From an uncultured Clostridia bacterium (GTDB lineage: Bacteria > Bacillota > Clostridia > Oscillospirales > Acutalibacteraceae): 8,831 nucleotides of DNA. Below, piece after piece: positions 1 through 7,694 of this stretch (its first letter is position 1; each line of letters opens with the position of its first letter). The stretch spans positions 1 to 8,831 of the forward strand of contig CALAQQ010000188.1 of NCBI GenBank assembly GCA_937888485.1, written 5' to 3'. The notes below the pieces were generated by a model, which saw only the letters and a list, made by a program, of their open reading frames with translations, was not told the DNA's origin and ran no database searches. The translations under genes were made by a program, and so were the position numbers.

Positions 1-50
1 GTCGGCAGTTTCTTTTTGAAATTGCCCGGATTAGTATTCTTTGTATTCAA
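1..50 (-). CDS. ftsH: Probable FtsH membrane protease, first 17 codons only (runs off the window)
   Basis: Only the start of this gene is present. Reading leftward from a TTG at 48-50 gives an open frame, MNTKNTNPGNFKKKLP plus a split codon, with no stop before the edge. A strong AAGGAG at 63-68 precedes it. An in-frame TTG at 57-59 would lie only 3 nt from that site, so the TTG at 48-50 (12 nt away) is slightly preferred; neither spacing is ideal. The peptide is short, polar and lysine-rich, as expected for the cytoplasmic leader before the first membrane segment of FtsH, but it carries no diagnostic motif. The ftsH call rests mainly on position: tilS-hpt-ftsH is a widely conserved order in Firmicutes. 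FtsH is a membrane-anchored ATP- and zinc-dependent protease. That a gene starts here is fairly sure; its identity is inferred. Confidence 0.45.
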   Translation of the reverse strand, partial: MNTKNTNPGNFKKKLP

Positions 51-62
51 TTGGAACAATCA

Positions 63-68
63 CTCCTT
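63..68 (-). promoter_or_regulatory. Ribosome binding site for the edge gene (probable ftsH)
   Basis: AAGGAG on the minus strand, inside the short gap between the hpt stop (87-89) and the next open frame. It is the main sign that a new gene starts at the left edge although no ATG is available. The two in-frame TTG candidates lie 3 nt and 12 nt downstream. Confidence 0.6.
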
Positions 69-86
69 ATGTTATCATTCTCTTAT

Positions 87-629
87 TTATTTTTCATATA
101 CCTCTCTTTTAAGAACGCCTATGTAAGGAAGGTTTCTGTATTTTTCATCATAATCAAGTCCGTAGCCGACAACAAATTCATCGGGAACTTCTGCACCCGA
201 ATAATCGGCAAAAATATCGTCAACAACTCTGCGCTCGGGTTTATCGAGGAGAGTGCAAATCCTGATGCTTTTCGGATTTCTGCCCTCAAGAATTTTCTTG
301 AGACTGCTGAGAGTTTTTCCGGAGTCGAGAATATCCTCAACAATAAGAAGGTCATAACCTTCAAGGTTTATGTCAAGGTCCTTGACAATCTTTACAACGC
401 CTGAAGATTCCGTTCCGCTTTTATAGCTCGATACGCACATAAAGTCAATAGCACAAGGAACGGTTATCGCTCTCATAAGGTCTGCCATAAATACAACCGA
501 ACCCTTGAGAACACTAACAAGAAGAAGATTCTTATCTTTATAATCCTCGCTAATCTGTTTTCCGAGTCTTGCAACAATTTCTGCAAGCTGTTCCTCGCTG
601 TAATATACTTTTTCGATATCCTTAATCAT
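87..629 (-). CDS. hpt: Hypoxanthine phosphoribosyltransferase
   Basis: This is a cytoplasmic purine-salvage enzyme that transfers ribose-5-phosphate from PRPP to hypoxanthine (usually also guanine), giving IMP or GMP. The 180-residue length is typical of bacterial Hpt. The PRPP-binding signature VEDILDSGKT is at residues 97-106, with the acidic pair E98-D99 that contacts ribose. LKGSVVFMADL at 41-51 is the conserved first loop, and the SY of the flexible catalytic loop falls in VSSYKSGTESSG at 66-77. FVVGYGLDYDEKYRNLPYIG at 152-171 is the C-terminal purine-binding segment. The ATG at 627-629 lies 7 nt after the tilS stop, and its likely Shine-Dalgarno AAGGGG (642-647) sits inside the last tilS codons, so translation is probably coupled to tilS. 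In Bacillus and relatives Hpt is also encoded between tilS and ftsH. The family is certain; the exact purine preference cannot be read from sequence. Confidence 0.95.
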   Translation of the reverse strand: MIKDIEKVYYSEEQLAEIVARLGKQISEDYKDKNLLLVSVLKGSVVFMADLMRAITVPCAIDFMCVSSYKSGTESSGVVKIVKDLDINLEGYDLLIVEDILDSGKTLSSLKKILEGRNPKSIRICTLLDKPERRVVDDIFADYSGAEVPDEFVVGYGLDYDEKYRNLPYIGVLKREVYEK

Positions 630-636
630 AAAGCTT

Positions 637-1980
637 TTATACCCCTTGTTTTTTAATTCTTACAATAAGAATGTTTTCCGTTGATTTTGTTACCGCAACT
701 CTTGAATCACAGCCTACACCTTCAACAAGCACAACGCCTTTTTCATCGGCGATAACCGCAATTTCGTTTCTCTTTTCGGGAAAAATTCCAAGCTCATTGA
801 AAAGCTTTTTGAGAGTTTTGGTGCATCCTCTTGACTTCAAAGATATTTTATCGCCTGCCCGACGGCTTCTAACAACGGGTACTCCGATTATTTTATCACA
901 GTCAAGATAATATTCCAACCCTTGTTTTAAAATGTTCTGTAAATTATTTGTTTCTATTATATTAACAATCTGAGTTTCGATAACGGAGCCGAAGAATTCC
1001 GCCTTACCGTCGGTAAATTCCGAAACCGCACTTTCTTCAGCTTTTTCGGGGAAATCAAGAATTCCCTTTCTCACTCTTACGGTAACTCCACCGTTAATCT
1101 GAATTTTCCCCTGAGTTTCGAGGAGTTTGCATATCGGAGAAACAAATTTATATTCGGGAGTTACTCCTGCACATTCTTCGACTATTTTTATTATTGCACG
1201 CTTTTTAAGGGGATTCGGTGCTTTCGCAATCGTTTGAGCATCAAAGCCGTTATCTCTTCTTGATTTTTTGACATACTCATCAGAAAGAGATGACAGGAAA
1301 GCTTCATCCTCATTAACCGCAGAAATACATCTTTCGGCACATCTTTCAAAAGAACCGTTAACTTCAACAAGCTCTTTTACGACGTTGTGTCTTATTCTGT
1401 TGCGTGAATACGAAACGTCAGCGTTTGTTGCATCCGTCACGAATTCAATCCCGTTTTCCCTGCAATAATCCAGAATTTCCGTTTTTGTGCATGAAAGCAA
1501 CGGGCGGACTACGTTATCACGCATAACGGGAATTGAACAAAGCCCTCTCAAAGCGCTTCCTCTGGAAAAATTAAAAAGGAAGGTTTCAACCTTATCGCTG
1601 AGATTATGCGCGGTTGCGATAATAACTTCTTCTCCGAGAGAATTGAAGAATTCATATCTTATTCTTCTTGCACATTCTTCAAACCCCTCTCCGCTTTCGT
1701 TTGCCTTTGCGGCAACGTCAACTTTAAGAACATGAACAGGAACACCCATTTCGGCGCATTTTTCTTCAACAAAACGCTGGTCGCTGTCAGCCGCATCGCC
1801 TCTTAAACAATGGTTGACGTGAGCGGCACAAAGGTTGATTTTATATTCATCTTTCAGAGAATTCAGAATATTCAGAAGAACCATCGAATCGCTTCCGCCT
1901 GATACAGCCGCAACAACGGTTGCACCTTCGGGAAGCATATTATATTGTTCAATTGAAACTCTGACTTTATTATTCATCAT
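637..1980 (-). CDS. tilS: tRNA(Ile)-lysidine synthetase
   Basis: TilS uses ATP and lysine to convert the wobble cytidine of tRNA-Ile (anticodon CAU) to lysidine, so the tRNA reads AUA and is charged with isoleucine; it is essential in most bacteria. With the start chosen here the protein has 447 residues, normal for the family. The N-terminal PP-loop SGGSDS is at residues 27-32, followed by AHVNHCLRG at 53-61, ATAHNLSDKVET at 122-133 and NRIRHNVV at 194-201, all typical of the ATP-pyrophosphatase domain. The C-terminal TilS domain (about 369-443) holds RSRRAGDKI and the TKTLKKLFNELGIF segment. The frame stays open upstream to an ATG at 2065-2067, but that would add 29 residues not typical of TilS and lie deep in dnaB. 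The ATG at 1978-1980 has GGAG at 1988-1991, 7 nt away, and overlaps the dnaB end by 11 nt. A second ATG directly follows (1975-1977). Overlap and nested ribosome binding site suggest coupling to dnaB. Confidence 0.95.
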   Translation of the reverse strand: MMNNKVRVSIEQYNMLPEGATVVAAVSGGSDSMVLLNILNSLKDEYKINLCAAHVNHCLRGDAADSDQRFVEEKCAEMGVPVHVLKVDVAAKANESGEGFEECARRIRYEFFNSLGEEVIIATAHNLSDKVETFLFNFSRGSALRGLCSIPVMRDNVVRPLLSCTKTEILDYCRENGIEFVTDATNADVSYSRNRIRHNVVKELVEVNGSFERCAERCISAVNEDEAFLSSLSDEYVKKSRRDNGFDAQTIAKAPNPLKKRAIIKIVEECAGVTPEYKFVSPICKLLETQGKIQINGGVTVRVRKGILDFPEKAEESAVSEFTDGKAEFFGSVIETQIVNIIETNNLQNILKQGLEYYLDCDKIIGVPVVRSRRAGDKISLKSRGCTKTLKKLFNELGIFPEKRNEIAVIADEKGVVLVEGVGCDSRVAVTKSTENILIVRIKKQGV

Positions 1981-3355
1981 GAATTTTCTCCAGCTGGAGG
2001 AACAGAGTATGCTCGCCGTCAAACACAAAATTAACCGTGCCGGTTTCACCGTGTCTGTTTTTAACAACGATAACTTCGGCTATGTTGGCATTTTCCTGCT
2101 GTTCAGCCGCACCCTGCTCTTCATCATCTTTTTCGCCTTTATAATAATCGGGTCTGTAAAGCATCATAACGATATCGGCATCCTGCTCGATTGAACCCGA
2201 TTCACGAAGGTCAGAAAGCTGAGGTCTGTGTGACTTGCCTCTGCCTTCAGTTCCTCTGGAAAGCTGTGCACAACAGATAACGGGGATATTGAGGTCCTTC
2301 GCCATCATCTTGAGGTTTCTTGTAATTTCACTGACCTCCTGAACACGGTTTTCCGTTCTTGTGCTGCCTTTTATAAGACCGAGATAGTCTATAATAACGC
2401 ATTCTACACCGCCGAGTCTTCTTGTTTTTGCCTTCATTTCGGGAACGGTGATACTCGATGTGTCGTCAAAATAAAGCTCACAGTCATTGAGTGCACTTGT
2501 TGCCATACCGAGTCTTATCCACTCATCCTGAGAAATATTGCCGTTTCTCATTTTCATACTCGAAACACGGGCTTCTGTGCCGAGAACTCTCATCGCAAGC
2601 TGTTCCTTTGTCATTTCGAGAGAAAAGAAAAGAACCTTTCTCTTACCCATTGCGGCAACGTTTCTTGCAAGATTGAGCGCAAAACTCGTTTTACCCATAG
2701 CAGGTCGGGCGCCGATAAGAATAAGGTCGGAACGGTTAAGACCGGTCAGAACCTTATCGAGGTCGGAGTAACCTGTTGTATAGCCTTTATAAAGCTCTTT
2801 ATCCTCACCCGTGATTTTCTTGAGTGTATCATAAACATTATTGACAATGATATCCTTAAGCTTCGACGGAGCGTTTGTTGTCTTGCCCTGACGGATGTTA
2901 TAAATCTTCTGTTCCGCATTATCCAGGAGTGCATCCGCTGTTTCTTCCTGCGACACGGCACTTTCAACCGTTTCAACAGAAATGTTGATAAGCGTCCTCA
3001 TGTAGAACTTCTCGCGGACTATTTTTGCGTACATTTCAACATTCTGTGTTGAAGGGACACTGTCCTTGAGCTGGAAAAGATAGTTCTTACCCGAGTTACT
3101 GTCATAAACTCCCTGCTGAATGAGAATATTAAGAATAACAAGAGGGTCAAGCTTCTGACCGGACGCATCAACGCTTATCATCGCCTCAAAAATAGATGCG
3201 TGTTGGGGAAGATAGAATGCTTCGGGAGTTATGTAAACCGCCGCTTGTGAAAGACATGACGGGTCTACAAGTATACTGCCGAGAACAGCCTGCTCTGCTT
3301 CGAGACTGTACGGCATCTGTATATTATCAAAAGAAAGCAAACCGTTATCTGCCAT
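1970..3355 (-). CDS. dnaB: Replicative DNA helicase DnaB
   Basis: This is the hexameric 5'-3' helicase that unwinds DNA at the replication fork and recruits primase (in B. subtilis the homologue is named DnaC). The 461-residue length is normal. The N-terminal DnaB domain begins near residue 13 (PYSLEAEQAVLGSIL at 16-30). The RecA-like domain carries Walker A GARPAMGKT at 215-223, the FFSLEM segment at 243-248, Walker B IIDYLGLI at 321-328 with D323, Q364 in CCAQLSRG, and DLRESGSIEQDAD at 382-394. The C-terminus retains VVKNRHGETGTV. An acidic, glutamine-rich stretch at about 407-425 looks like a small insertion between RPDYY and the last strands. There is no intein, although DnaB is a common intein host. 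The ATG comes 1 nt after the rplI stop with only a weak upstream AGG (3364-3366), suggesting reinitiation after rplI. The rplI-dnaB pair is widely conserved in Firmicutes. Confidence 0.97.
   Translation of the reverse strand: MADNGLLSFDNIQMPYSLEAEQAVLGSILVDPSCLSQAAVYITPEAFYLPQHASIFEAMISVDASGQKLDPLVILNILIQQGVYDSNSGKNYLFQLKDSVPSTQNVEMYAKIVREKFYMRTLINISVETVESAVSQEETADALLDNAEQKIYNIRQGKTTNAPSKLKDIIVNNVYDTLKKITGEDKELYKGYTTGYSDLDKVLTGLNRSDLILIGARPAMGKTSFALNLARNVAAMGKRKVLFFSLEMTKEQLAMRVLGTEARVSSMKMRNGNISQDEWIRLGMATSALNDCELYFDDTSSITVPEMKAKTRRLGGVECVIIDYLGLIKGSTRTENRVQEVSEITRNLKMMAKDLNIPVICCAQLSRGTEGRGKSHRPQLSDLRESGSIEQDADIVMMLYRPDYYKGEKDDEEQGAAEQQENANIAEVIVVKNRHGETGTVNFVFDGEHTLFLQLEKIHDE
1988..1991 (-). 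promoter_or_regulatory. Ribosome binding site that fixes the tilS start
   Basis: GGAG followed by AAAATTC (7 nt) and then ATG at 1978-1980. It lies within the last dnaB codons and supports the short 447-residue TilS over the 476-residue reading that begins at 2067. Confidence 0.6.
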
Positions 3356-3356
3356 T

Positions 3357-3797
3357 TTATTCGCCTACCATCACAAACATTGATGCTGAAATTCCGTTAT
3401 AGAGTTTAACCTCGACGGGATATGTGCCGAAATTCTTGATATCATCAACAACGACCTTACGCTTGTCAAGTTTAAGACCGAATTCCTTTGAAATAGCTTC
3501 TGCTACATCTTTTGACGTTACCGAACCGAAAAGCTTACCGTTTGCACCTGCTTTTGCCGAAATTTTGACTGTTTTGCCTTCGATTTTGGAAGCACTTTCT
3601 TTTGCAGCGGCAATTTCGGTATCAATGCGGTGCTTTTCAGCCGATTCTCTGTTTTTAAGCTCGCTCATTGCCTGAGAATTGGCTTCCATTGCAAGCTTTC
3701 TGGGGAAAAGGAAGTTTCTTGCATAACCATCGGAAGTGTTAACAAGTTCTCCCTTCTTTCCGAGTCCTTTTACATCTTGTAATAATACTACTTTCAT
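3357..3797 (-). CDS. rplI: Large-subunit ribosomal protein bL9
   Basis: bL9 binds 23S rRNA near the L1 stalk base and, through its elongated two-domain shape, helps maintain reading frame. The protein has 146 residues (usual about 147-150). The N-terminal rRNA-binding domain shows the signature MKVVLLQDVKGLGKKGE, then VNTSDGYARNFLFPRKLA at 20-37. A charged helix at about 40-70 links to a C-terminal domain of about 75 residues containing KLFGSVTSKDVAEAI and the closing YPVEVKLYNGISASMFV. The ATG at 3795-3797 has a strong AAGGAG at 3805-3810, 7 nt upstream, the best ribosome binding site among the genes after gdpP, in keeping with high ribosomal protein output. It lies 26 nt after the gdpP stop and 1 nt before dnaB. 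The gdpP-rplI-dnaB order matches the Bacillus arrangement. Confidence 0.97.
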   Translation of the reverse strand: MKVVLLQDVKGLGKKGELVNTSDGYARNFLFPRKLAMEANSQAMSELKNRESAEKHRIDTEIAAAKESASKIEGKTVKISAKAGANGKLFGSVTSKDVAEAISKEFGLKLDKRKVVVDDIKNFGTYPVEVKLYNGISASMFVMVGE

Positions 3798-3804
3798 GTT
3801 TTTT

Positions 3805-3810
3805 CTCCTT
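3805..3810 (-). promoter_or_regulatory. Strong ribosome binding site of rplI
   Basis: AAGGAG on the minus strand, 7 nt before the rplI ATG, in the 26-nt gap after gdpP. It lets rplI be translated independently of gdpP, unlike the abutted or overlapping junctions elsewhere in the operon. Confidence 0.6.
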
Positions 3811-3823
3811 ATTCAACGGTTAC

Positions 3824-5794
3824 TCATTTCGAGTTTTTTTCATAAAAATCATTGATTGCTCTTTCGAGCTTTTCTTTTGCTGTTGTTATCTTACAACCCT
3901 TAAGCTGACATGCAGCCATTGTCTGATGACCGCCGCCGCCGAGAGTTTCCATAATTACCTGAACATTTATTTCACCGAAGCTTCTCGCCGAGATATTGAC
4001 CGCACCGTTATTTTCAAACATAACAAACGAAGCTTTTATATCATTGACTTTAAGAAGCTCATCTGCTGCCTGTGCACAGATAATTCTGATATCGGGCGAT
4101 GAAAACTCCGCAACCGATACTGCACAGCCCATAAAGCTTTCAGCATCGGAAATAACCTTTGTTCGAAGCTTATTGATTTCAAGTGAATTTGCAAAAAGCT
4201 TTTTAACACATACCGTATCTGCGTTTTTATCTTTGAGGAATGCCGCCGCTTCAAACGTTCTCACACCTGTACCGATAACAAAATCCTTGGTATCAAGCAT
4301 AATACCTGCAAGGAGCGCTTCGGCAACTGTTTTGGTGATATTGATATCGGGATTCATATATGGAAGAAGCTCTGTTACCATTTCACAAGCCGATGAAGCA
4401 CCGGGATCGTGATGGAAGATAACAGCACTTTCGATATCCGTAACCGCACGTCTGTGGTGGTCAATTATAACTCTTGTTTCAGCTTTTTCATAAAGCTTCG
4501 GGAATTCAACAAAACTCTCGATATGGGTATCGACAACGATAAGAAGGCTCTTTTTGTCAAGCAATTCAAGAGCTCTGTCCTGAGCAGCGATTACATTTTC
4601 CATTCCCTCTGATTCAAGCTTTTCAATAAGCTTTGTTGCCAGAGATTTATTTTTGTCCGTTGCAATATAAACGGGAATTCCGAAACTCTGTACCGCACAT
4701 GCCATACCGGCTGCAGCACCCACAGCATCAAGGTCGGTAAAGGAATGACCCATAATGATAACGTTACTGCTCGACTTGATAAGCTCTGAAAGCGCAGAAC
4801 CGACAACTCTGCTTTTGACCTTTGTACGTTTTTCGGCGCTCTTTGAAACACCGCCGATATAATCATAGCCATCCTTGATTTTAATGGCAACCTGGTCGCC
4901 GCCTCTGCCGAGAGCCATTTCAAGGGATTTTCTTGCACCCTTTTCACTTGATTTTATGGTATCTCCTGACGAAACGCCTACAGAAAGAGTTGCGCCCGAT
5001 TTTTTACCCTTGAATTCGAACTCGCGAACAGTTTCAAGAATCGAAAATCTGTCCTCAACCATACGGGTAAAATTCTTCTTTTCCGTAACAATAAGATATC
5101 TGTCATCGCTGATTTTTTTAAGAACACTGCTGAATGATTCGCTCCAGTTATCAAGCGCCGCTTCAATCTGACTCTTGATTTCGGTTCTTTCGCTGTCCCT
5201 GAAATCGGAACGGGAATCATCAAGATTATCGAGTTCAAACAATACAGCATAGGGTCGTGACTCATAATACTCGGTTTCTGTCTGTTTAAGAGATGTGTTG
5301 TCAAAATAGTAGAAACCGCAATATTTTTTACCGCCCGAAACATATTTTACGGGATATACGGTATAAAATCTTCCGTTAACACAAGCACCGATTTCTTCGT
5401 CTGCCTCAATGCTGTCCGGTTTTATTCCGCCGAGATACTTGCCGATTTTATCCGAAGCGGTTATTTCCCCGAGAGAAATTTCATTTACGAACCGGTCGCT
5501 GTACCATGTTATGTATCCGTTTTCGTCACATACAGCAACGGGAAACGGATAATCACTGAGCACCTTTGTATCCGTATAATCAAATTTTTTCGATGTTTTT
5601 GTTATGAATCGCTTGTATCTGTTTTTTGCAGACAAAGCTCTGTAAACCGCTATGATGCAAACAATTAAAAACGCAACACCCTCTGCAATTGCAAGCCTCG
5701 GTTCAACAAAAACGGTCATGACTATAAACACCGCAGAAAATGCAGCTGCAAGGCTTATTAATAAACCGTCATACCAAAAACCTTTGAATTTCAT
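3824..5794 (-). CDS. gdpP: Cyclic-di-AMP phosphodiesterase GdpP (DHH/DHHA1 family)
   Basis: GdpP is a membrane-bound enzyme that hydrolyses c-di-AMP to pApA, controlling a second messenger tied to potassium and osmolyte transport, cell-wall stress and beta-lactam tolerance. At 656 residues it matches B. subtilis GdpP (YybT). Two hydrophobic segments lie near residues 11-30 and 36-54. A degenerate PAS domain follows at about 75-165, then a modified GGDEF domain at about 180-305 ending in the family-typical ALGRGGDQVAIK (294-305). The DHH domain has GHSFTDLDAVG at 349-359 (metal ligands H350, D354, D356), VVDTH with D422, DHH at 445-447 and LDTKDF with D501; DHHA1 holds GGGGHQTMAA at 619-628. 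All expected metal ligands are present, so it should be active. The residues between H350 and D354 (SFT) differ from the commoner KNP. The ATG immediately follows the rnj TAA, with GGAGG at 5800-5804 inside rnj, so expression is probably coupled to RNase J. Confidence 0.95.
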   Translation of the reverse strand: MKFKGFWYDGLLISLAAAFSAVFIVMTVFVEPRLAIAEGVAFLIVCIIAVYRALSAKNRYKRFITKTSKKFDYTDTKVLSDYPFPVAVCDENGYITWYSDRFVNEISLGEITASDKIGKYLGGIKPDSIEADEEIGACVNGRFYTVYPVKYVSGGKKYCGFYYFDNTSLKQTETEYYESRPYAVLFELDNLDDSRSDFRDSERTEIKSQIEAALDNWSESFSSVLKKISDDRYLIVTEKKNFTRMVEDRFSILETVREFEFKGKKSGATLSVGVSSGDTIKSSEKGARKSLEMALGRGGDQVAIKIKDGYDYIGGVSKSAEKRTKVKSRVVGSALSELIKSSSNVIIMGHSFTDLDAVGAAAGMACAVQSFGIPVYIATDKNKSLATKLIEKLESEGMENVIAAQDRALELLDKKSLLIVVDTHIESFVEFPKLYEKAETRVIIDHHRRAVTDIESAVIFHHDPGASSACEMVTELLPYMNPDINITKTVAEALLAGIMLDTKDFVIGTGVRTFEAAAFLKDKNADTVCVKKLFANSLEINKLRTKVISDAESFMGCAVSVAEFSSPDIRIICAQAADELLKVNDIKASFVMFENNGAVNISARSFGEINVQVIMETLGGGGHQTMAACQLKGCKITTAKEKLERAINDFYEKNSK

Positions 5795-7624
5795 TTAAAC
5801 CTCCATAATTATGGGAAGAATCATGGGACTTCTCTTTGTTCTGTCATATACAAAGTGCGAAACCGCATCTCTGAGTTTGCCCTTTATTGCACCGATATCG
5901 CTGATGTTATTATAATAGCAGTTTTCAAGACATTTCTCGGCAACCTTTCTTGCCTGACTGATAAGCTCCTCTGCTTCTTTTACATATACGAATCCTCTTG
6001 AAACAACCTCTGGACCCGCTATAAGCTGACCGGTTTCATAGTCAACCGATGCGGTAACAACAATTATACCGTCCTGACCGAGATGCTTTCTGTCACGAAG
6101 AACAACGCTTCCGACATCACCGACTCCTGAGCCGTCAACAAAGACCTTGCCTGCAGGAACAGATGCACCGCTCTTTATTGATTTACTCGTTATCTCAGCA
6201 ACATGACCGTTGTCGGCAATAAAGATATTTTCAGTTTCTATTCCCATACCCTCGGCTAAAAGTGCATGCTTGCGAAGATGTTTCTGTTCACCGTGAACGG
6301 GAATAAAATATTTGGGCTTCACAAGTCCCATTATGAGCTTCAGTTCTTCCTGACAGGCATGACCAGAAACATGAACATCGTACATCTTTTCATAAATTAC
6401 ATGAGCGCCGAGTTTGAGAAGCTCATTGACAACTTTGCCCACCATTTTTTCGTTACCAGGAATAGGCGTTGCCGAAATAATAACATAGTCGTTGGGACAG
6501 ATTTCAACCTTTCTGTGGTCGGAAAAAGCCATTCTCGAAAGAGCTGACATAGGTTCGCCCTGACTTCCTGTTGTAATAATAACAAGGCTTTCTGCAGGAT
6601 ATTTATTGATTAAATCCGCGTTGATAAGCACATTGTCGGGAATATTGAGATAACCGAGCTGGGCACTGATATTGACAACATTTTCAAGGCTTCTGCCAAT
6701 AATGGCAACCTTTCTGCCGAGAGAACTTGCAACATTGATAATCTGCTGAACTCGGTGAATGTTGGATGCAAAGGTTGCAACGATGATTCTGCTTCTGCCT
6801 GCTCGTCTGAAAAGAACTTCAAAGGATTCACCAACCTTACGTTCGCTTTCGGTATATCCCGGTCTTTCAGCGTTTGTTGAGTCGGAAAGAAGAGCAAGAA
6901 CACCCTCTTCGCCGAGCTTTGCAAAACGGGCAAGGTCAATCATTCCGCCGTCAATCGGAGTGCTGTCAACCTTGAAGTCGCCCGTCTGAACAACCGTTCC
7001 GCATTCACAGCTGATCGCAAGAGCAATTGCGTCGGGAATTGAATGGTTAACGTGAATTGCTTCAACGGTGAATTCACCGAGCTGAACAACGTCTCCGGGA
7101 GCAATTTCATGAAGCTTTACGCTTGAAAGAATTCCGTGTTCCTTAAGCTTGCCTTGAATAAGACCGATAGTAAGCTTTGTTCCGTAAACTGGAATGTTGA
7201 CCGTTTTAAGGAGATAGGCAAGACCGCCTATATGGTCTTCATGTCCGTGAGTTATAACAATGCCCTTTATCTTTTCCGCGTTCTTTTCAACATAAGTAAA
7301 ATCAGGAATTACAAGGTCTACGCCGAGCATTTCGGGATCGGGGAACGCAAGACCGCAGTCAACAAGGAACATATCCTCCTTATATTCATAAAGAGTCATG
7401 TTCTTTCCAACCTCATTGAGACCGCCGAGGAAAGAGATTTTTATCGGAAGCTCATTTACTTTTCTGTATTTCTTTGCAGAACCGTTTCTCGATTTTGAAG
7501 AAGAATTCTTCTTTGACTGCTTCTGCTGATTTGAGCGGTTTTTTTGCCATTTCTGATTTGATTTTGTTTTCTGTGCAGATTTCTGATTGTTATCTTTGTT
7601 TTGTGTATTGTTCTTTTTCTGCAT
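5795..7624 (-). CDS. rnj: Ribonuclease J with a basic low-complexity N-terminal tail
   Basis: RNase J is a metallo-beta-lactamase/beta-CASP nuclease with 5'-3' exonuclease and endonuclease activity, central to mRNA decay and rRNA maturation in Firmicutes. The conserved core begins near residue 58. The zinc motif HGHEDH is at 126-131; other metal or active-site positions appear as HVNHS at 191-195, TGDFK with D216, SDSTNAE at 248-254, HVSGH at 418-422 (beta-CASP) and PVHGE at 443-447. The C-terminal domain ends in the typical RSPMILPIIMEV. The core length fits the usual roughly 555 residues; the extra length is the N-terminal tail of about 57 residues, rich in K, Q, N and S, with about 18 Lys/Arg and a single acidic residue. 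The ATG at 7622-7624 has AGGAG at 7630-7634, 5 nt away. It is the first gene after the promoter at 7722-7750 and abuts gdpP. Whether it is the J1 or J2 paralogue cannot be decided here. Confidence 0.95.
   Translation of the reverse strand: MQKKNNTQNKDNNQKSAQKTKSNQKWQKNRSNQQKQSKKNSSSKSRNGSAKKYRKVNELPIKISFLGGLNEVGKNMTLYEYKEDMFLVDCGLAFPDPEMLGVDLVIPDFTYVEKNAEKIKGIVITHGHEDHIGGLAYLLKTVNIPVYGTKLTIGLIQGKLKEHGILSSVKLHEIAPGDVVQLGEFTVEAIHVNHSIPDAIALAISCECGTVVQTGDFKVDSTPIDGGMIDLARFAKLGEEGVLALLSDSTNAERPGYTESERKVGESFEVLFRRAGRSRIIVATFASNIHRVQQIINVASSLGRKVAIIGRSLENVVNISAQLGYLNIPDNVLINADLINKYPAESLVIITTGSQGEPMSALSRMAFSDHRKVEICPNDYVIISATPIPGNEKMVGKVVNELLKLGAHVIYEKMYDVHVSGHACQEELKLIMGLVKPKYFIPVHGEQKHLRKHALLAEGMGIETENIFIADNGHVAEITSKSIKSGASVPAGKVFVDGSGVGDVGSVVLRDRKHLGQDGIIVVTASVDYETGQLIAGPEVVSRGFVYVKEAEELISQARKVAEKCLENCYYNNISDIGAIKGKLRDAVSHFVYDRTKRSPMILPIIMEV
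5800..5804 (-). promoter_or_regulatory. Ribosome binding site of gdpP inside the last rnj codons
   Basis: GGAGG on the minus strand, 5 nt before the gdpP ATG. It overlaps the final Glu-Val codons of rnj, and the junction itself reads TAAATG with no gap. This is a classic arrangement for termination-reinitiation coupling. Confidence 0.65.
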
Positions 7625-7629
7625 ATAAT

Positions 7630-7634
7630 CTCCT
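7630..7634 (-). promoter_or_regulatory. Ribosome binding site of rnj
   Basis: AGGAG on the minus strand with a 5-nt spacer to the rnj ATG at 7622-7624. It supports the long reading of RNase J that includes the N-terminal tail, rather than a start nearer the conserved core. Confidence 0.6.
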
Positions 7635-7653
7635 ATTCTGTTTTGAATTGGTA

Positions 7654-7678
7654 TATCTGAAATTGTTATTTATCTGAA
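7654..7678. repeat. Short direct repeat in the rnj leader
   Basis: The 8-mer TTCAGATA (minus strand) occurs twice, at 7671-7678 and 7654-7661, starting 17 nt apart in the predicted 5' untranslated region. A related CAGA lies just upstream in the leader. Two copies of an 8-mer in AT-rich DNA may be chance; no function is assigned. Confidence 0.3.
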
Positions 7679-7694
7679 GTCTGATATGTTAATG

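Noticed and set aside
373..387. Palindrome GTCAAGGTCCTTGAC, a possible operator
   Set aside because: It lies inside the hpt coding sequence (VKDLD codons), with no -10 box at suitable spacing; most simply a coding coincidence.
1981..2067. Longer tilS reading starting at 2067 (476 residues)
   Set aside because: The extra 29 residues do not look like TilS and are the out-of-frame reading of the dnaB 3' end. The ATG at 1978-1980 has a well-placed GGAG and gives a normal-length protein.
1970..3355. Possible intein or mobile insertion in dnaB
   Set aside because: DnaB is a common intein host, but the length is normal and Walker A and downstream motifs are uninterrupted.
3996..4412. Plus-strand open frame of 138 codons opposite gdpP
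   Set aside because: It lies wholly antisense to the well-conserved DHH domain of GdpP, and its translation resembles no family; typical shadow frame.
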